Origin: Robinsoniella peoriensis
GTDB lineage: Bacteria; Bacillota; Clostridia; Lachnospirales; Lachnospiraceae
DNA length: 64,000 bases
Direction of reading: 5' to 3'
Assembly: GCF_000797495.1 (NCBI RefSeq)
Contig: NZ_JTGN01000014.1
Location: 62,922 to 126,921, forward strand
The position numbers and the translations under genes were made by a program. Shown piece after piece: positions 43,516 through 52,346 of this stretch; position 1 is the stretch's first letter; every line of letters begins with the position of its first letter. The notes beneath the pieces were generated by a model. It was not told the origin of the DNA. It searched no databases and saw nothing but the letters and a program-made list of their open reading frames with translations.

Positions 43516-44299
43516 GTGTTTCCTCCTTCCAGTAATAAAAATGATAATCTTCTTTTTCTATTAATTGTAAATGACCATCGTATGACTTGTTCAATATCCC
43601 GGTCAGCTTATTTTCAAATTCATTTTCCCTGCGGCTTACTATGCCCTCTATCTTACCATATCCCATTACAATAACCCTGTCTGCATAACGCAGTGCAAAA
43701 TTCGGATCATGGACACTCATGAGAATTCCCTGCCCATACCGCTTCTCATACTCTACCAGACGGTGCATAAATTCATGCTGGCGGCTATAATCCAGAGAAG
43801 CCATCGGCTCATCTAAAATCAGCCAGGGTGTATTCTGCATTCTGGCTCTGGCAAAGTTCACCATCTGCTGCTCACCGCCGCTTAAGGTACCCATTCTGCG
43901 GTTTTTAAATTCGCTAAGTCCCAGTTCTGCCAATACCTGCTCAGCCTGCTCCTTCTCTTCCTTTCCCGGAAGGGAAAAATAATTCAGATAAGGAGTAACC
44001 CCTAACAGTACATAATCAAATACTTCATCATCTTCCTGTCTGCGGGGATTTTGCGGCATATAAGCCATTTTTCTGCTTTTTTCCAGAACGGTATGGTCTT
44101 GAAGCGAAATATCATTATAAAACACCATGCCGCTCTGTGGTTTCTGAAATCCCATCAGCAGGCGCAGAAACGTTGTTTTCCCGCAGCCATTCGGTCCAAT
44201 GACCATAACCAGTTCTTTTTCCGGCAGGGATATACTAATTCCTTGTAATATCTCTTTTTTTCCAAATGAAACCGATGCGTTTTCTACCCTAATTTTCAT
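43463..44299 (-). CDS. ABC transporter ATPase of a class II (FepC/BtuD-type) importer
   Basis: A 278-residue ATPase. Walker A GPNGCGKTT at about 34-42, signature LSGGEQQM near 140-147, Walker B WLILDEPM, H-loop VHDPN. The type serves iron-siderophore, cobalamin and molybdate/tungstate importers. It overlaps the FAD subunit gene by 53 nt and the permease gene by 11 nt. Because the rest of the operon is a molybdoenzyme, molybdate or tungstate is a good candidate substrate; iron chelates or a corrinoid are alternatives. Confidence 0.87.
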   Translation of the reverse strand: MKIRVENASVSFGKKEILQGISISLPEKELVMVIGPNGCGKTTFLRLLMGFQKPQSGMVFYNDISLQDHTVLEKSRKMAYMPQNPRRQEDDEVFDYVLLGVTPYLNYFSLPGKEEKEQAEQVLAELGLSEFKNRRMGTLSGGEQQMVNFARARMQNTPWLILDEPMASLDYSRQHEFMHRLVEYEKRYGQGILMSVHDPNFALRYADRVIVMGYGKIEGIVSRRENEFENKLTGILNKSYDGHLQLIEKEDYHFYYWKEETHVSCKGICESRESERSL

Positions 44300-45281
44300 G
44301 TCTGTTTTTCCCTCTGCATAAGAATATCACCAATACTGCTGCTCCAAAGAAAGAGGTGAAAATGCTGATTGGTATCTCCGACTGTGCCAGGCTCCTGGAA
44401 CAGATGTCAGCTAACAGCAGCAGGATACTGCCCAATAAAATACTTTGGAAAAAATTCTTAACATAATCGTCTCCGTTGAACATCCGGATCAGGTGCGGTG
44501 CAATCAGACCAATCCAGGATACCACGCCTGCCTCGCTTACTACGACCGCTACCAGTATTGTAGCACATATCAAAGAAATATTCCTTACAAAATGCGGCGA
44601 AATGCCCAGGCCGTCCGCTTCTTCATCTCCAAGAATTAAAACTTTCATTTTCCAGCGGAATAAAAAAAGTAAAAGTCCTGCCCCGGCCATAAACGGCAGC
44701 ACTCTGATGATGGAATCCCATCCTGCATTTTGAAAACTCCCCATCAGCCAGTATTCGATTGCAGCCAGTTCCCTGTTGGGATCTGCCGTATACTTTAGAA
44801 ATATAATAACTGAATCCGCTAAAGATCCTACTATAATTCCGGCAATAATCATCAGATAACGTTTGTTTCCCCGCATCCAGGAAACAAGCAGCATAGCCAG
44901 TGCTACGGTACCCATTCCAAATGCAAAAGTCACTCCCTGTGCAATCAGAGCCGAATGTCCCAGAAACAGAATTCCCAGAATTCCTCCCACAGAACATCCG
45001 CTGCTCACACCCAGAACATCCGGTGATACTAAAGGATTCTGGAAAACTGCCTGATATACCGTACCGGCCAGCGCTAATGCCCCTCCGGATAAGACGACGA
45101 AAAAGGTTCTGGGCAGACGAATCTGGTAAAATAGTTTCCTGTCCATTACACTTTTACCCTGCCCTGTTATAATGGCGAAGATATCCGACAGGGATAACTC
45201 GTACCGCCCTACACAGCAAGACAAAAATATGACACAAACTAATATGATCGTCAAAATCCAAAACCTTTTTCTCGTATTCAT
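44289..45281 (-). CDS. FecCD-family permease of a class II importer
   Basis: A 330-residue, roughly ten-helix membrane protein with the FecCD/BtuC motifs RLPRTFFVVLSGGALALAG (about 53-71), NPLVSPDVLGVSSG (87-100), and the C-terminal SWIGLIAPHLIRM (265-277). Start ATG follows AAGGAG. Works with the ATPase and lipoprotein next to it. Confidence 0.92.
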   Translation of the reverse strand: MNTRKRFWILTIILVCVIFLSCCVGRYELSLSDIFAIITGQGKSVMDRKLFYQIRLPRTFFVVLSGGALALAGTVYQAVFQNPLVSPDVLGVSSGCSVGGILGILFLGHSALIAQGVTFAFGMGTVALAMLLVSWMRGNKRYLMIIAGIIVGSLADSVIIFLKYTADPNRELAAIEYWLMGSFQNAGWDSIIRVLPFMAGAGLLLFLFRWKMKVLILGDEEADGLGISPHFVRNISLICATILVAVVVSEAGVVSWIGLIAPHLIRMFNGDDYVKNFFQSILLGSILLLLADICSRSLAQSEIPISIFTSFFGAAVLVIFLCRGKNRHEN

Positions 45282-45331
45282 ATAACTCCTTTTTAAATCT
45301 TAGTCAGCATCCTGCGGCAATAACTTTTCAA

Positions 45332-46543
45332 TCACAGCCCCAGATCAGATGCCTCTACCTGAATGCCAAAGAAATTCTGGTAGAAATCCTGGGCTTCCTG
45401 TATATATTCCTCTTCTGAATATAGATCCGGATGAAGTACATGCGTCAGCCAGAGAATTCCAAGCACCGATGACGGCGTCGGATAATCCCAAGGCTCTATG
45501 TTAGATGGGAACATTTTTACATTTTCATCTTTTACTGCCTGCACTTCAGATAATTTCGCATCTGAGGTAATATCGGTAAGATTATATTCTGCATAACTTA
45601 CTGCAAAGATATACCCGGGATTCCATTCTAACAGCTGTTCTGGTGAGACTTCCGCCCAGTATCCATCTTCCAGCCCCTGCGACACATTTGTACCGCCAGC
45701 CATTGCTATCAGATCGTTCTGGTACATTTTTGAGGTACAGGTACTTAAATAACTGCTTCCTGCAGCAAGATAAACGGTAGGTTTATCCGTCAGATCTCTG
45801 GTCATCTCTTCTACTTCATCCATCTTCAGCTGATAGTAATCATTTAATTCGGATGCTTTATCCGATACACCGGCAATTTTGCCCATGAGTGACACACAAT
45901 CCCTGTAGTTATCCAAAGTTTCCGGATCCACTACCATTACCGGAATATCCAGTTTTTCAAACTGCTCCACAGAGTCTTTTAACTTCTTAGGCAGAATTAC
46001 TACATCCGGTTCTAAATTTGCCGTTTCCTCAACGTTGATTCCTTTACCGGAACCAACAGCCGGAAGTTCTAATAATTCAGGAGCCGCTTTCTTATACAGT
46101 TCACGGGTATCTGCCTTCATTTCAATTCCAACCAGATCATCCTGAAGACCAAGAGCAATGGCAATGGCAGTTGATATATAATAAGAAGAAACAATTTTCT
46201 TAGCCGGCGCTTTCAGGGTAACCTCTCTGCCGATTTGATCCGTTACGGTGATTTCCCCTTCTGCTGCCGCTGTGCCTTCGGAATCAGAAGCTGTCTGCGT
46301 ATCCGCATCTTCCGCTGTTTCCGTCTGCTGACCTGTCTCTGTCTGTTTCCCCTTTTCTGTCTGTTTCCCGTTTTCTGTTTGTTCTGTATTTGCTGTCTCT
46401 GCAGCCGTTTCTGACTGGGCTGATGTTGCCGCCTGTGTTTCCGTTTTTTGATCCGCTGCTGCACCGCAGCCGGCTAACGAACCGATTACCAGTGTTGCCG
46501 CCAGCATCATACCGGTAATTTTATTTACAAATTTGTTTTTCAT
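45332..46543 (-). CDS. Lipoprotein substrate-binding protein of the class II importer
   Basis: About 403 residues from ATG at 46543 (an ATG 18 nt earlier lies before the ribosome binding site GGAGAG). A lipobox LAGC ends the signal peptide near residue 26. Residues ~30-90 form a low-complexity linker rich in Gln, Thr and Glu. The rest is a TroA/BtuF-like fold with DQIGREVTL at its start, typical of chelate and molybdate binders. Ligand not readable. A His/Tyr-containing site is suggested by VSYAEYNL and GGTNVSQG. Confidence 0.87.
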   Translation of the reverse strand: MKNKFVNKITGMMLAATLVIGSLAGCGAAADQKTETQAATSAQSETAAETANTEQTENGKQTEKGKQTETGQQTETAEDADTQTASDSEGTAAAEGEITVTDQIGREVTLKAPAKKIVSSYYISTAIAIALGLQDDLVGIEMKADTRELYKKAAPELLELPAVGSGKGINVEETANLEPDVVILPKKLKDSVEQFEKLDIPVMVVDPETLDNYRDCVSLMGKIAGVSDKASELNDYYQLKMDEVEEMTRDLTDKPTVYLAAGSSYLSTCTSKMYQNDLIAMAGGTNVSQGLEDGYWAEVSPEQLLEWNPGYIFAVSYAEYNLTDITSDAKLSEVQAVKDENVKMFPSNIEPWDYPTPSSVLGILWLTHVLHPDLYSEEEYIQEAQDFYQNFFGIQVEASDLGL

Positions 46544-46619
46544 ATGCTTCTCTCCATCCAATTTTCAGTAACACAGCCTGAAACCGGACATTATAATATC
46601 CCTGTAACAGACCCTTTTC

Positions 46620-47939
46620 TTACTGTTCTGCTGCTTCTGTCTTTGATTTTGGAAGTACCAGATTCAAAACAGTAGCAATTACAAATGTCATAATGATACC
46701 GTTTTGTGCAAAAATGTTACCAACCCATGCCGGCATCTGCGCCAGTACTTCCGGAACATTTCCGATTCCTACGCCAAGACCGATTGCCATCGCAATGATC
46801 AGACCATTTCTGTCATCAATTTTTTCACGAAGCAGTGACTGCAGTCCGCTTACCAGAATCATTGCGAACATAATTACAGCCGCTCCTCCCAGTACAGACT
46901 GAGGCATTACGGAAAACAATGCGCTGAGTTTCGGGCAGAAACCGCAAAGGATTAAAAATACCGCACCGGTCATAATAACAAAACGGTTTACCACCTTAGT
47001 AACTGCAACAAGACCGACATTCTGGCTAAAGGAAGTATTTGGAAGGACACCAAACAATGCTCCTAGAAAACTTCCAAAACCATCTGCAATGACACCGCCC
47101 TGAAGTTCTTCATGAGTAGGTTCTCTGTCCAGACCTCCGTTTGTAATACCGGAAATATCACCTACAGTCTCCACAGTTGTTGCAATAAACATAATTCCCA
47201 TTGCAATAATTGCCTGAAGGTTAAATTCCATTTTCACCGGCATAAAAGTTGGAAGGCTGAACCAGGCTGCATCCTGTACCTGAGTAAAATTAACCATTCC
47301 CAAACAGATTGCCAATATGTAACCCATAATGATTCCAATTAAAATAGATGCTGTACTTAAAAAGCTTTTCTTAAACTGTTTCAGAACTATGATTACAAGA
47401 ATAACCACCGTTCCTACCAGTAAATGCTGCCAGCTTCCAAAATCCTCGCTCCCGGCACCACCGCCAAAATATTTAATTCCAACCGGAAGTAAGGATAATC
47501 CGATCGATATAATTACCAGGCTTGTAACAACCGGTGGGAATAATTTCCGCAATGGTTTGATAAAAAAACCAAGTATAATCTCAAAAATACCACCCACAAG
47601 GGATGCTCCCATAAGTGCTCCGTATCCAAAGCTTGCTCCTACTGCCTTCGCCGTTCCGATAAAACCGGAACTGGTTCCCATTACAATGGGAAGCTTACTT
47701 CCGACTTTCCAAATCGGATACAGCTGAATTAACGTTGCCACACCTGCAATAAACATTGCATTCTGAATGAGACTGGTCTTTAAATCCAGAGCCATATCCA
47801 GCATACCGCATACAATGATCAGAGGGGAAATATTTCCCAGGAACATTGCCAGGACATGCTGAATCCCCAGAGGAATTGCCTTTCGCAGGGGAACTACTCC
47901 GTTCAGTTCATAGATACTGCCGTTTTTGTTTTCCTTCAT
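46620..47939 (-). CDS. NCS2-family purine (xanthine/uric acid-type) permease
   Basis: A 439-residue transporter of the nucleobase:cation symporter-2 family with 14 membrane segments. GIQHVLAMFLGNISPLII (about 26-43) is the N-terminal QH motif; ATTVETVGDISGIT (257-270) and GVLPNTSFSQNVGLVAVTK (311-329) are the substrate-binding motifs of the xanthine/uric acid branch. First gene before the importer-hydroxylase cluster and divergent from xpt, so it is likely a xanthine uptake protein. RBS AGGAGAG. Confidence 0.92.
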   Translation of the reverse strand: MKENKNGSIYELNGVVPLRKAIPLGIQHVLAMFLGNISPLIIVCGMLDMALDLKTSLIQNAMFIAGVATLIQLYPIWKVGSKLPIVMGTSSGFIGTAKAVGASFGYGALMGASLVGGIFEIILGFFIKPLRKLFPPVVTSLVIISIGLSLLPVGIKYFGGGAGSEDFGSWQHLLVGTVVILVIIVLKQFKKSFLSTASILIGIIMGYILAICLGMVNFTQVQDAAWFSLPTFMPVKMEFNLQAIIAMGIMFIATTVETVGDISGITNGGLDREPTHEELQGGVIADGFGSFLGALFGVLPNTSFSQNVGLVAVTKVVNRFVIMTGAVFLILCGFCPKLSALFSVMPQSVLGGAAVIMFAMILVSGLQSLLREKIDDRNGLIIAMAIGLGVGIGNVPEVLAQMPAWVGNIFAQNGIIMTFVIATVLNLVLPKSKTEAAEQ

Positions 47940-47967
47940 CTTTTCTCTCCTGTAACTTCATTTTTCT

Positions 47968-47992
47968 CAGTTTTGTACTCCTTACAAAACTG
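47968..47992 (-). other. 5'-terminal hairpin of the NCS2 mRNA
   Basis: Perfect 10-bp stem cagttttgta / tacaaaactg with a loop of five bases. The predicted start of the NCS2 transcript is about position 47995, so the hairpin would be at the extreme 5' end of the mRNA. It is not the purine riboswitch. Confidence 0.6.
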
Positions 47993-48001
47993 TACTGTAG
48001 C

Positions 48002-48030
48002 ATTCTAACATATTGTTACTTTTCTGACAA
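48002..48030 (-). promoter_or_regulatory. Promoter of the NCS2 permease gene
   Basis: Minus strand TTGTCA at 48030-48025, 17-nt spacer, TAGAAT at 48007-48002. Confidence 0.65.
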
Positions 48031-48091
48031 CCGACACTTTCATAAAAAAAAGATTTTTCCACATAAAAACAGATTTTTCTACAAGAAATGA

Positions 48092-48120
48092 TTGTAATAC
48101 CGTTTAGAATATTGTATGAT
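48092..48120 (+). promoter_or_regulatory. Promoter of xpt
   Basis: TTGTAA at 48092-48097, 17-nt spacer, TATGAT at 48115-48120; the leader is only ~27 nt, too short for an aptamer. Confidence 0.65.
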
Positions 48121-48154
48121 AAAATAACATCAACCCAGTGGAGGAATTAAAGAA

Positions 48155-48727
48155 ATGCAGTTATTAAAAGATCGTATTTTAAAAGATGGCGTAGTAAAGC
48201 CCGGTCATGTATTAAAAGTGGACAGCTTTTTGAATCATCAGATGGACATCCAGTTAATTAATGAAATCGGAAAAGAGTTCCGAAGACGCTTTCCCAGCGA
48301 TAAGATTACTAAGATCTTAACCATAGAAGCATCCGGCATCGGCATTGCCTGTATTGCAGCTCAATATTTTAACGTTCCGGTAATTTTTGCAAAAAAAGCA
48401 CAGAGTATTAATATTGATGGCGATGTATACCAGTCAAAGGTAGAATCTTTTACCCACAAACGTACATACGATGTCATTTTGTCAAAACGTTTCTTAAACG
48501 CAGATGACCATGTATTAATTATCGATGACTTCCTGGCAAACGGATGCGCGCTCAGAGGACTGATTGAAATTGTGAAACAGGCCGGTGCAACTATTGAAGG
48601 CGCCGGAATCGTCATTGAAAAAGGATTTCAGGAAGGCGGCTCCATGATACGGGAACAGGGCGTTCATCTGGAATCTCTTGCCATTGTAGAATCTATGACT
48701 GATGACGGATTAACATTCCGCGGTTAA
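48155..48727 (+). CDS. xpt: Xanthine phosphoribosyltransferase
   Basis: A 190-residue purine-salvage enzyme that converts xanthine and PRPP to XMP. Length and sequence match Bacillus Xpt: MQLLKDRILKDGVV at the start, VKVD-like KVDSFLNHQ, TIEASGIGIA, PVIFAKKAQ and the PRPP-binding loop VLIIDDFLANG (about 126-136). RBS GGAGGAAT. Divergent from the purine permease, which suggests shared control, although no purine riboswitch is present in either leader. Confidence 0.95.
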   Translation: MQLLKDRILKDGVVKPGHVLKVDSFLNHQMDIQLINEIGKEFRRRFPSDKITKILTIEASGIGIACIAAQYFNVPVIFAKKAQSINIDGDVYQSKVESFTHKRTYDVILSKRFLNADDHVLIIDDFLANGCALRGLIEIVKQAGATIEGAGIVIEKGFQEGGSMIREQGVHLESLAIVESMTDDGLTFRG

Positions 48728-48764
48728 TTATTCTCTATCATTTCCTATTAAAAAGGATTATATA

Positions 48765-48814
48765 AAAAGGATGACATGCCATAACAAAATTTCATTATGG
48801 CATACCATCCTTTT
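48765..48814 (+). terminator. Terminator after xpt
   Basis: A 20-nt stem, aaaaggatgacatgccataa with its near-perfect complement (48795-48814), loop of ten bases, T-rich ending. Confidence 0.85.
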
Positions 48815-48852
48815 AAATTGTCTGAAACTTCTGACCGGCAGATTTACTTCGC

Positions 48853-49149
48853 TCAGCCTGATACAGATGGCAGATTACTCAGGTTATTATTTTCTGTATC
48901 GTCAGGTAGTGACTTCAGGTATTCCGAACCATTGCGGTGTGCAATACCCACACCCCGGATACCCCCTTCTTTTGCAAGGAATACTCCTTCTTCTTTAGAA
49001 ACGGTTGAACCGTCCGATAATTGATAACCGGTAACACGTCCCCCATTCTTAACAAGGCCTATAATTGTTTGTGCATCACTTTGAGGATTGGGAATTTGAT
49101 CTAAGGCATTACGTGCCAGGGCAATACCCAATGTATTATTATCTTCCAT
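48853..49149 (-). CDS. DUF3892 protein
   Basis: A 98-residue cytoplasmic protein from ATG at 49149, preferred because AGGAGGTG stands 7 nt before it (an upstream in-frame start at 49203 has none). The segment VTGYQLSDGSTVSKEEGVFLAKEGGIRGV followed by HRNGSEYLKSLPD is the DUF3892 signature. These small proteins are widespread in Firmicutes with no known function. Monocistronic. Confidence 0.85.
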   Translation of the reverse strand: MEDNNTLGIALARNALDQIPNPQSDAQTIIGLVKNGGRVTGYQLSDGSTVSKEEGVFLAKEGGIRGVGIAHRNGSEYLKSLPDDTENNNLSNLPSVSG

Positions 49150-49233
49150 TGTATGACACCTCCTGTCAGAAATAGTGTCTGCAAATCCCCGCAGGTTATA
49201 CATAGATCTTTCCTTTACACCCGCTAAAATTTA

Positions 49234-50223
49234 TTATAATTCATTTCCGTTTTTAACCCCGTTTATGAATGCCATAGCATTATCAACCGTTGTCTGACTG
49301 ATTGCATTTAATGCCTCTTTTGTAAAAAAACCCTGGTGGGATGTAACCATTACATTCGGAAAAGATAATAGCCTTGCCATTGTAGAATGACCCAGTATTC
49401 TCTCAGAGAGATCTTCATACACACTGCCATTTTCTTCTTCATACACATCCAGACCCACGGCAAAGAACTTTCCTTCTCTGATTCCCTTTATGAGATCTTC
49501 TGTTTTGATAAGTCCGCCTCTGGATGTATTGACCAGTATAACACCATCTTTCATTTTATTAATCGTTTCCGTATTAATTAAATGATAGGTATTTTCAAAC
49601 ATAGGACAATGAAGGGAAATCAAATCCGATTCCTTTAACAGTATATCCAGATCCACATATTCCAAAAAGTCCAGCGTATTGTTAGGATAAAGGTCATATC
49701 CGATCACCCGCATGCCAAATCCTCTGCAGATTCGTGCCATTGCTATTCCGATTTTACCGGTGCCTATGATACCGGCAGTTTTACCATAGAGATTAACTCC
49801 CATTAGACCGCTTAAGCTGAAATCATTTTCACGGCCTTTAATATAAGCCTTATGAGTATGACGGTTTGCGGTCAGAACCAGCGCCATTGCATGTTCTGCC
49901 ACCGCTTCCGGTGAATACCCGGGTACATGCATAACCGTAATACCATATTTTTTTGCCTGGTCCAGATCTACATTATTATATCCTGCCGAGCGCATCAGAA
50001 TTAATTTCACACCGCATTTATTCAGCATATCTATAGCGGGTGCGCTCAAATCCATATTTACAAATGCGCAGACTGCATCATATCCCCATGCCAGACTGGC
50101 CGTTTCCGGTGTCAGATTTGGCTCTATATATGTGATGTCAAGATCTTCATATGTTTTATCCTGCAGTATTTTCGAAAAAAATTCTTCATCGTAATTCTTT
50201 GTTCCAAAAAATAAAATCTTCAT
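49234..50223 (-). CDS. D-2-hydroxyacid dehydrogenase (D-lactate dehydrogenase type)
   Basis: A 329-residue NAD-dependent dehydrogenase from ATG at 50223 (RBS GAGGAGG; an earlier ATG lacks one). Rossmann motif GIIGTGKIG (about 149-157), catalytic Arg in VNTSRGGLI, Glu in the DVYEEE segment (about 256-261) and His in TSHQGFFT (about 293-300). The sequence resembles D-lactate dehydrogenase (fermentation of pyruvate to D-lactate) rather than phosphoglycerate dehydrogenase. Confidence 0.9.
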   Translation of the reverse strand: MKILFFGTKNYDEEFFSKILQDKTYEDLDITYIEPNLTPETASLAWGYDAVCAFVNMDLSAPAIDMLNKCGVKLILMRSAGYNNVDLDQAKKYGITVMHVPGYSPEAVAEHAMALVLTANRHTHKAYIKGRENDFSLSGLMGVNLYGKTAGIIGTGKIGIAMARICRGFGMRVIGYDLYPNNTLDFLEYVDLDILLKESDLISLHCPMFENTYHLINTETINKMKDGVILVNTSRGGLIKTEDLIKGIREGKFFAVGLDVYEEENGSVYEDLSERILGHSTMARLLSFPNVMVTSHQGFFTKEALNAISQTTVDNAMAFINGVKNGNEL

Positions 50224-50252
50224 GTGATACCTCCTCTTCTTATTTAAAAGGT

Positions 50253-50292
50253 AATAGAGCATCCTGCAGCTAAAGTCACAGGATGCTCTATT
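50253..50292 (-). terminator. Terminator of the YtrA-type operon
   Basis: Perfect 14-bp stem aatagagcatcctg / caggatgctctatt, between the permease stop and the dehydrogenase leader, T-rich on both sides. Confidence 0.8.
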
Positions 50293-50336
50293 ATTATAAC
50301 ACGCTTTTTAATTGGATGATAGGCTCCGATTTTTCA

Positions 50337-52346
50337 TCAATCATCAAATCTGTCCTTGATACACTGGGGGATGTTATCATTATACAAGTACATATAGCTT
50401 GTTATGGTATCACCCTTTTCATTTTTATAAGTTACGTTCACATCGTAAGCGGAAGACTGGGGAAACAGGAAGTAGTCATTTCCACCTGAATTTACCAGAT
50501 TTTCCGCAATTTCCTTGAAATCTTCCTTCGAGCTAAAGACTTCTTCCCGGCTGCCCTTTTCTTCATACTTCAAAACTCTCATTGAAATCACCTTATCCGG
50601 GTCAAGTTTTGCGTCTACACTGTGACCATATTCCTTCAACAGTGCCAGAGTTTTTTCAAAGCAGGGATATAAGGTATACGTTCCACTTGGAACCTTTTTA
50701 TTGATTCCCTCTAACCGGATGCTGACCAGACTGGATGCTTTCATGTCTTCGTATTTCATATTTGCAAGTTCTTCCCGGAAGGTATCAACCAGAGAAATAA
50801 GCTGCTTGCTGTTCAGATTCAGCTGAATGGATTCATCCGTTTTCACCAGCTCTATCTTGCCGACCTCATCTCCAGTCAGATTAATTGCCGGATATAATCC
50901 TTCTTTAAACTCCTGTGTCTGATAAAGATCTGCTAATGCTTTTTCAAGTACACTATGCTCTGCCTGATAGGAACGAATCTTTTCTTTTCCGTTTTTCAGA
51001 CGGTATTTCACAATCACATAATTCGTTGATACATCTTCCGGTTTATTTATAGCAGACTCTACGATTTCATAAATGCTGTCCATCTTTGTCACCTGCATAT
51101 GATCCAGTACATATGATTTCGTATCGGTACCGGAAATGTAAATTCCATTGTCACTCCACTTCTCGTATACATTGGTTGCCAGGCCGTCAATCCAGATAGC
51201 TGCACTTTCCACATTTTCTTCTTTAGGTATATTGCGGTCATAACCAAATACATCGAACCGGAATATTCCAATAATCGCAAATGATACGATCAGCGATGCC
51301 AGCATCAGTTTCTTTCTAGCCAATACTTTTGTAAAATCAATATGATAAATAAACTCAATAATCGCACTGCTTATTACTCCGCCAAAAATCACACCAAATG
51401 CCAGCCAAAGGTCCTTACCTTCAATTGCCATCATATGGGCTATAAATCCGCACCCGATTGATATGGGAACTACCAACAGGAATTTAATAACCGATTCTGA
51501 TTTTGGAAATGCTATTGCACGCTCAGATGCTTCAGAAGAGCGTATACGGTACAGATAAAGCACGATTACAAGCATTGCTGCGAATGCCGCTATTGCAATC
51601 AGCAGTTCTTTCAGGAACATTGATCCCTCACTGGCAGCTCCAACCGTTAGTCCATAAAGGAAAAGAGGTGAAAAATATTCCGCCAGCTGCATCCAGAAAC
51701 TTTCATTCTGATAAAATGTTTTAAAGAAGATACTAAATAGTCCTGTCGCCAGGAAAATAACTCCGGGCAGATACAACAAAAATACGGTTACAGCAAGTAT
51801 ACCCACCACAATTTTACCTGTGAGCATCATGGCAAGAATTACCGTTATATAAAGCAGCAGGTAGAATAAAATATGAATAAATCCTCCCAGCAGCACCTGA
51901 CCCACTACTCCGCCGGTAGTTACTCCTCTAAGTGCCCCGATGAACAGAACAATCAGCATATTTACAAGAAAAGGTACCACAAACTGCAAAATTCCACTTA
52001 AAAACTGCACCCAGAAGAAGTGGTCTCTCTTAATGGGAAGACTGTGGTAAAAATCCAGTTTTGTAGAAGAATGCAGATAGCAAAATCTGGATACACCGCA
52101 TAAAACTGCACTGGATACTGTGAGAAAAATAATGACACCGTTATAACTCAGAAGATCGGCAAACTGTGCCGTTACTTCTTTCATGGTGCAGCCTCCATTT
52201 TTAAGGCTTGCCAGCATCTGGTCTAAGGTAAATATCCCCCGTACCGTAAATAGCAGGAAAAATACCAGAGAGATAATCGCTATAATGCCGCCGCTTCGTT
52301 TCAAATCCTGCTTCAATAACTTAGAGAATGAGATTTTTGATGTCAT
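50337..52346 (-). CDS. Large ABC transporter permease of the GntR-linked operon
   Basis: About 669 residues from ATG at 52346, chosen because GGTGGCAGGAT precedes it and the sequence MTSKISFSKLLKQDLKRSGG is a natural start; the open frame extends upstream inside the ATPase gene. Helices: one near 20-40, five more in the N-terminal half and two around residues 300-360, followed by a ~270-residue extracytoplasmic C-terminal domain. Such proteins accompany YtrA-type GntR regulators and one ATPase in Lachnospiraceae. Likely role: envelope stress or antibiotic response transporter. The gene overlaps the ATPase gene by 26 nt. Confidence 0.78.
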   Translation of the reverse strand: MTSKISFSKLLKQDLKRSGGIIAIISLVFFLLFTVRGIFTLDQMLASLKNGGCTMKEVTAQFADLLSYNGVIIFLTVSSAVLCGVSRFCYLHSSTKLDFYHSLPIKRDHFFWVQFLSGILQFVVPFLVNMLIVLFIGALRGVTTGGVVGQVLLGGFIHILFYLLLYITVILAMMLTGKIVVGILAVTVFLLYLPGVIFLATGLFSIFFKTFYQNESFWMQLAEYFSPLFLYGLTVGAASEGSMFLKELLIAIAAFAAMLVIVLYLYRIRSSEASERAIAFPKSESVIKFLLVVPISIGCGFIAHMMAIEGKDLWLAFGVIFGGVISSAIIEFIYHIDFTKVLARKKLMLASLIVSFAIIGIFRFDVFGYDRNIPKEENVESAAIWIDGLATNVYEKWSDNGIYISGTDTKSYVLDHMQVTKMDSIYEIVESAINKPEDVSTNYVIVKYRLKNGKEKIRSYQAEHSVLEKALADLYQTQEFKEGLYPAINLTGDEVGKIELVKTDESIQLNLNSKQLISLVDTFREELANMKYEDMKASSLVSIRLEGINKKVPSGTYTLYPCFEKTLALLKEYGHSVDAKLDPDKVISMRVLKYEEKGSREEVFSSKEDFKEIAENLVNSGGNDYFLFPQSSAYDVNVTYKNEKGDTITSYMYLYNDNIPQCIKDRFDD

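Noticed and set aside
46243..46464. Gln/Lys/Arg-rich 73-codon frame inside the binding-protein gene
   Set aside because: Artefact of the repetitive Gln/Thr/Glu linker coding sequence read in another frame.
47940..48154. Purine (guanine) riboswitch before xpt or the NCS2 gene
   Set aside because: Conserved aptamer core sequences are absent and the leaders are too short.
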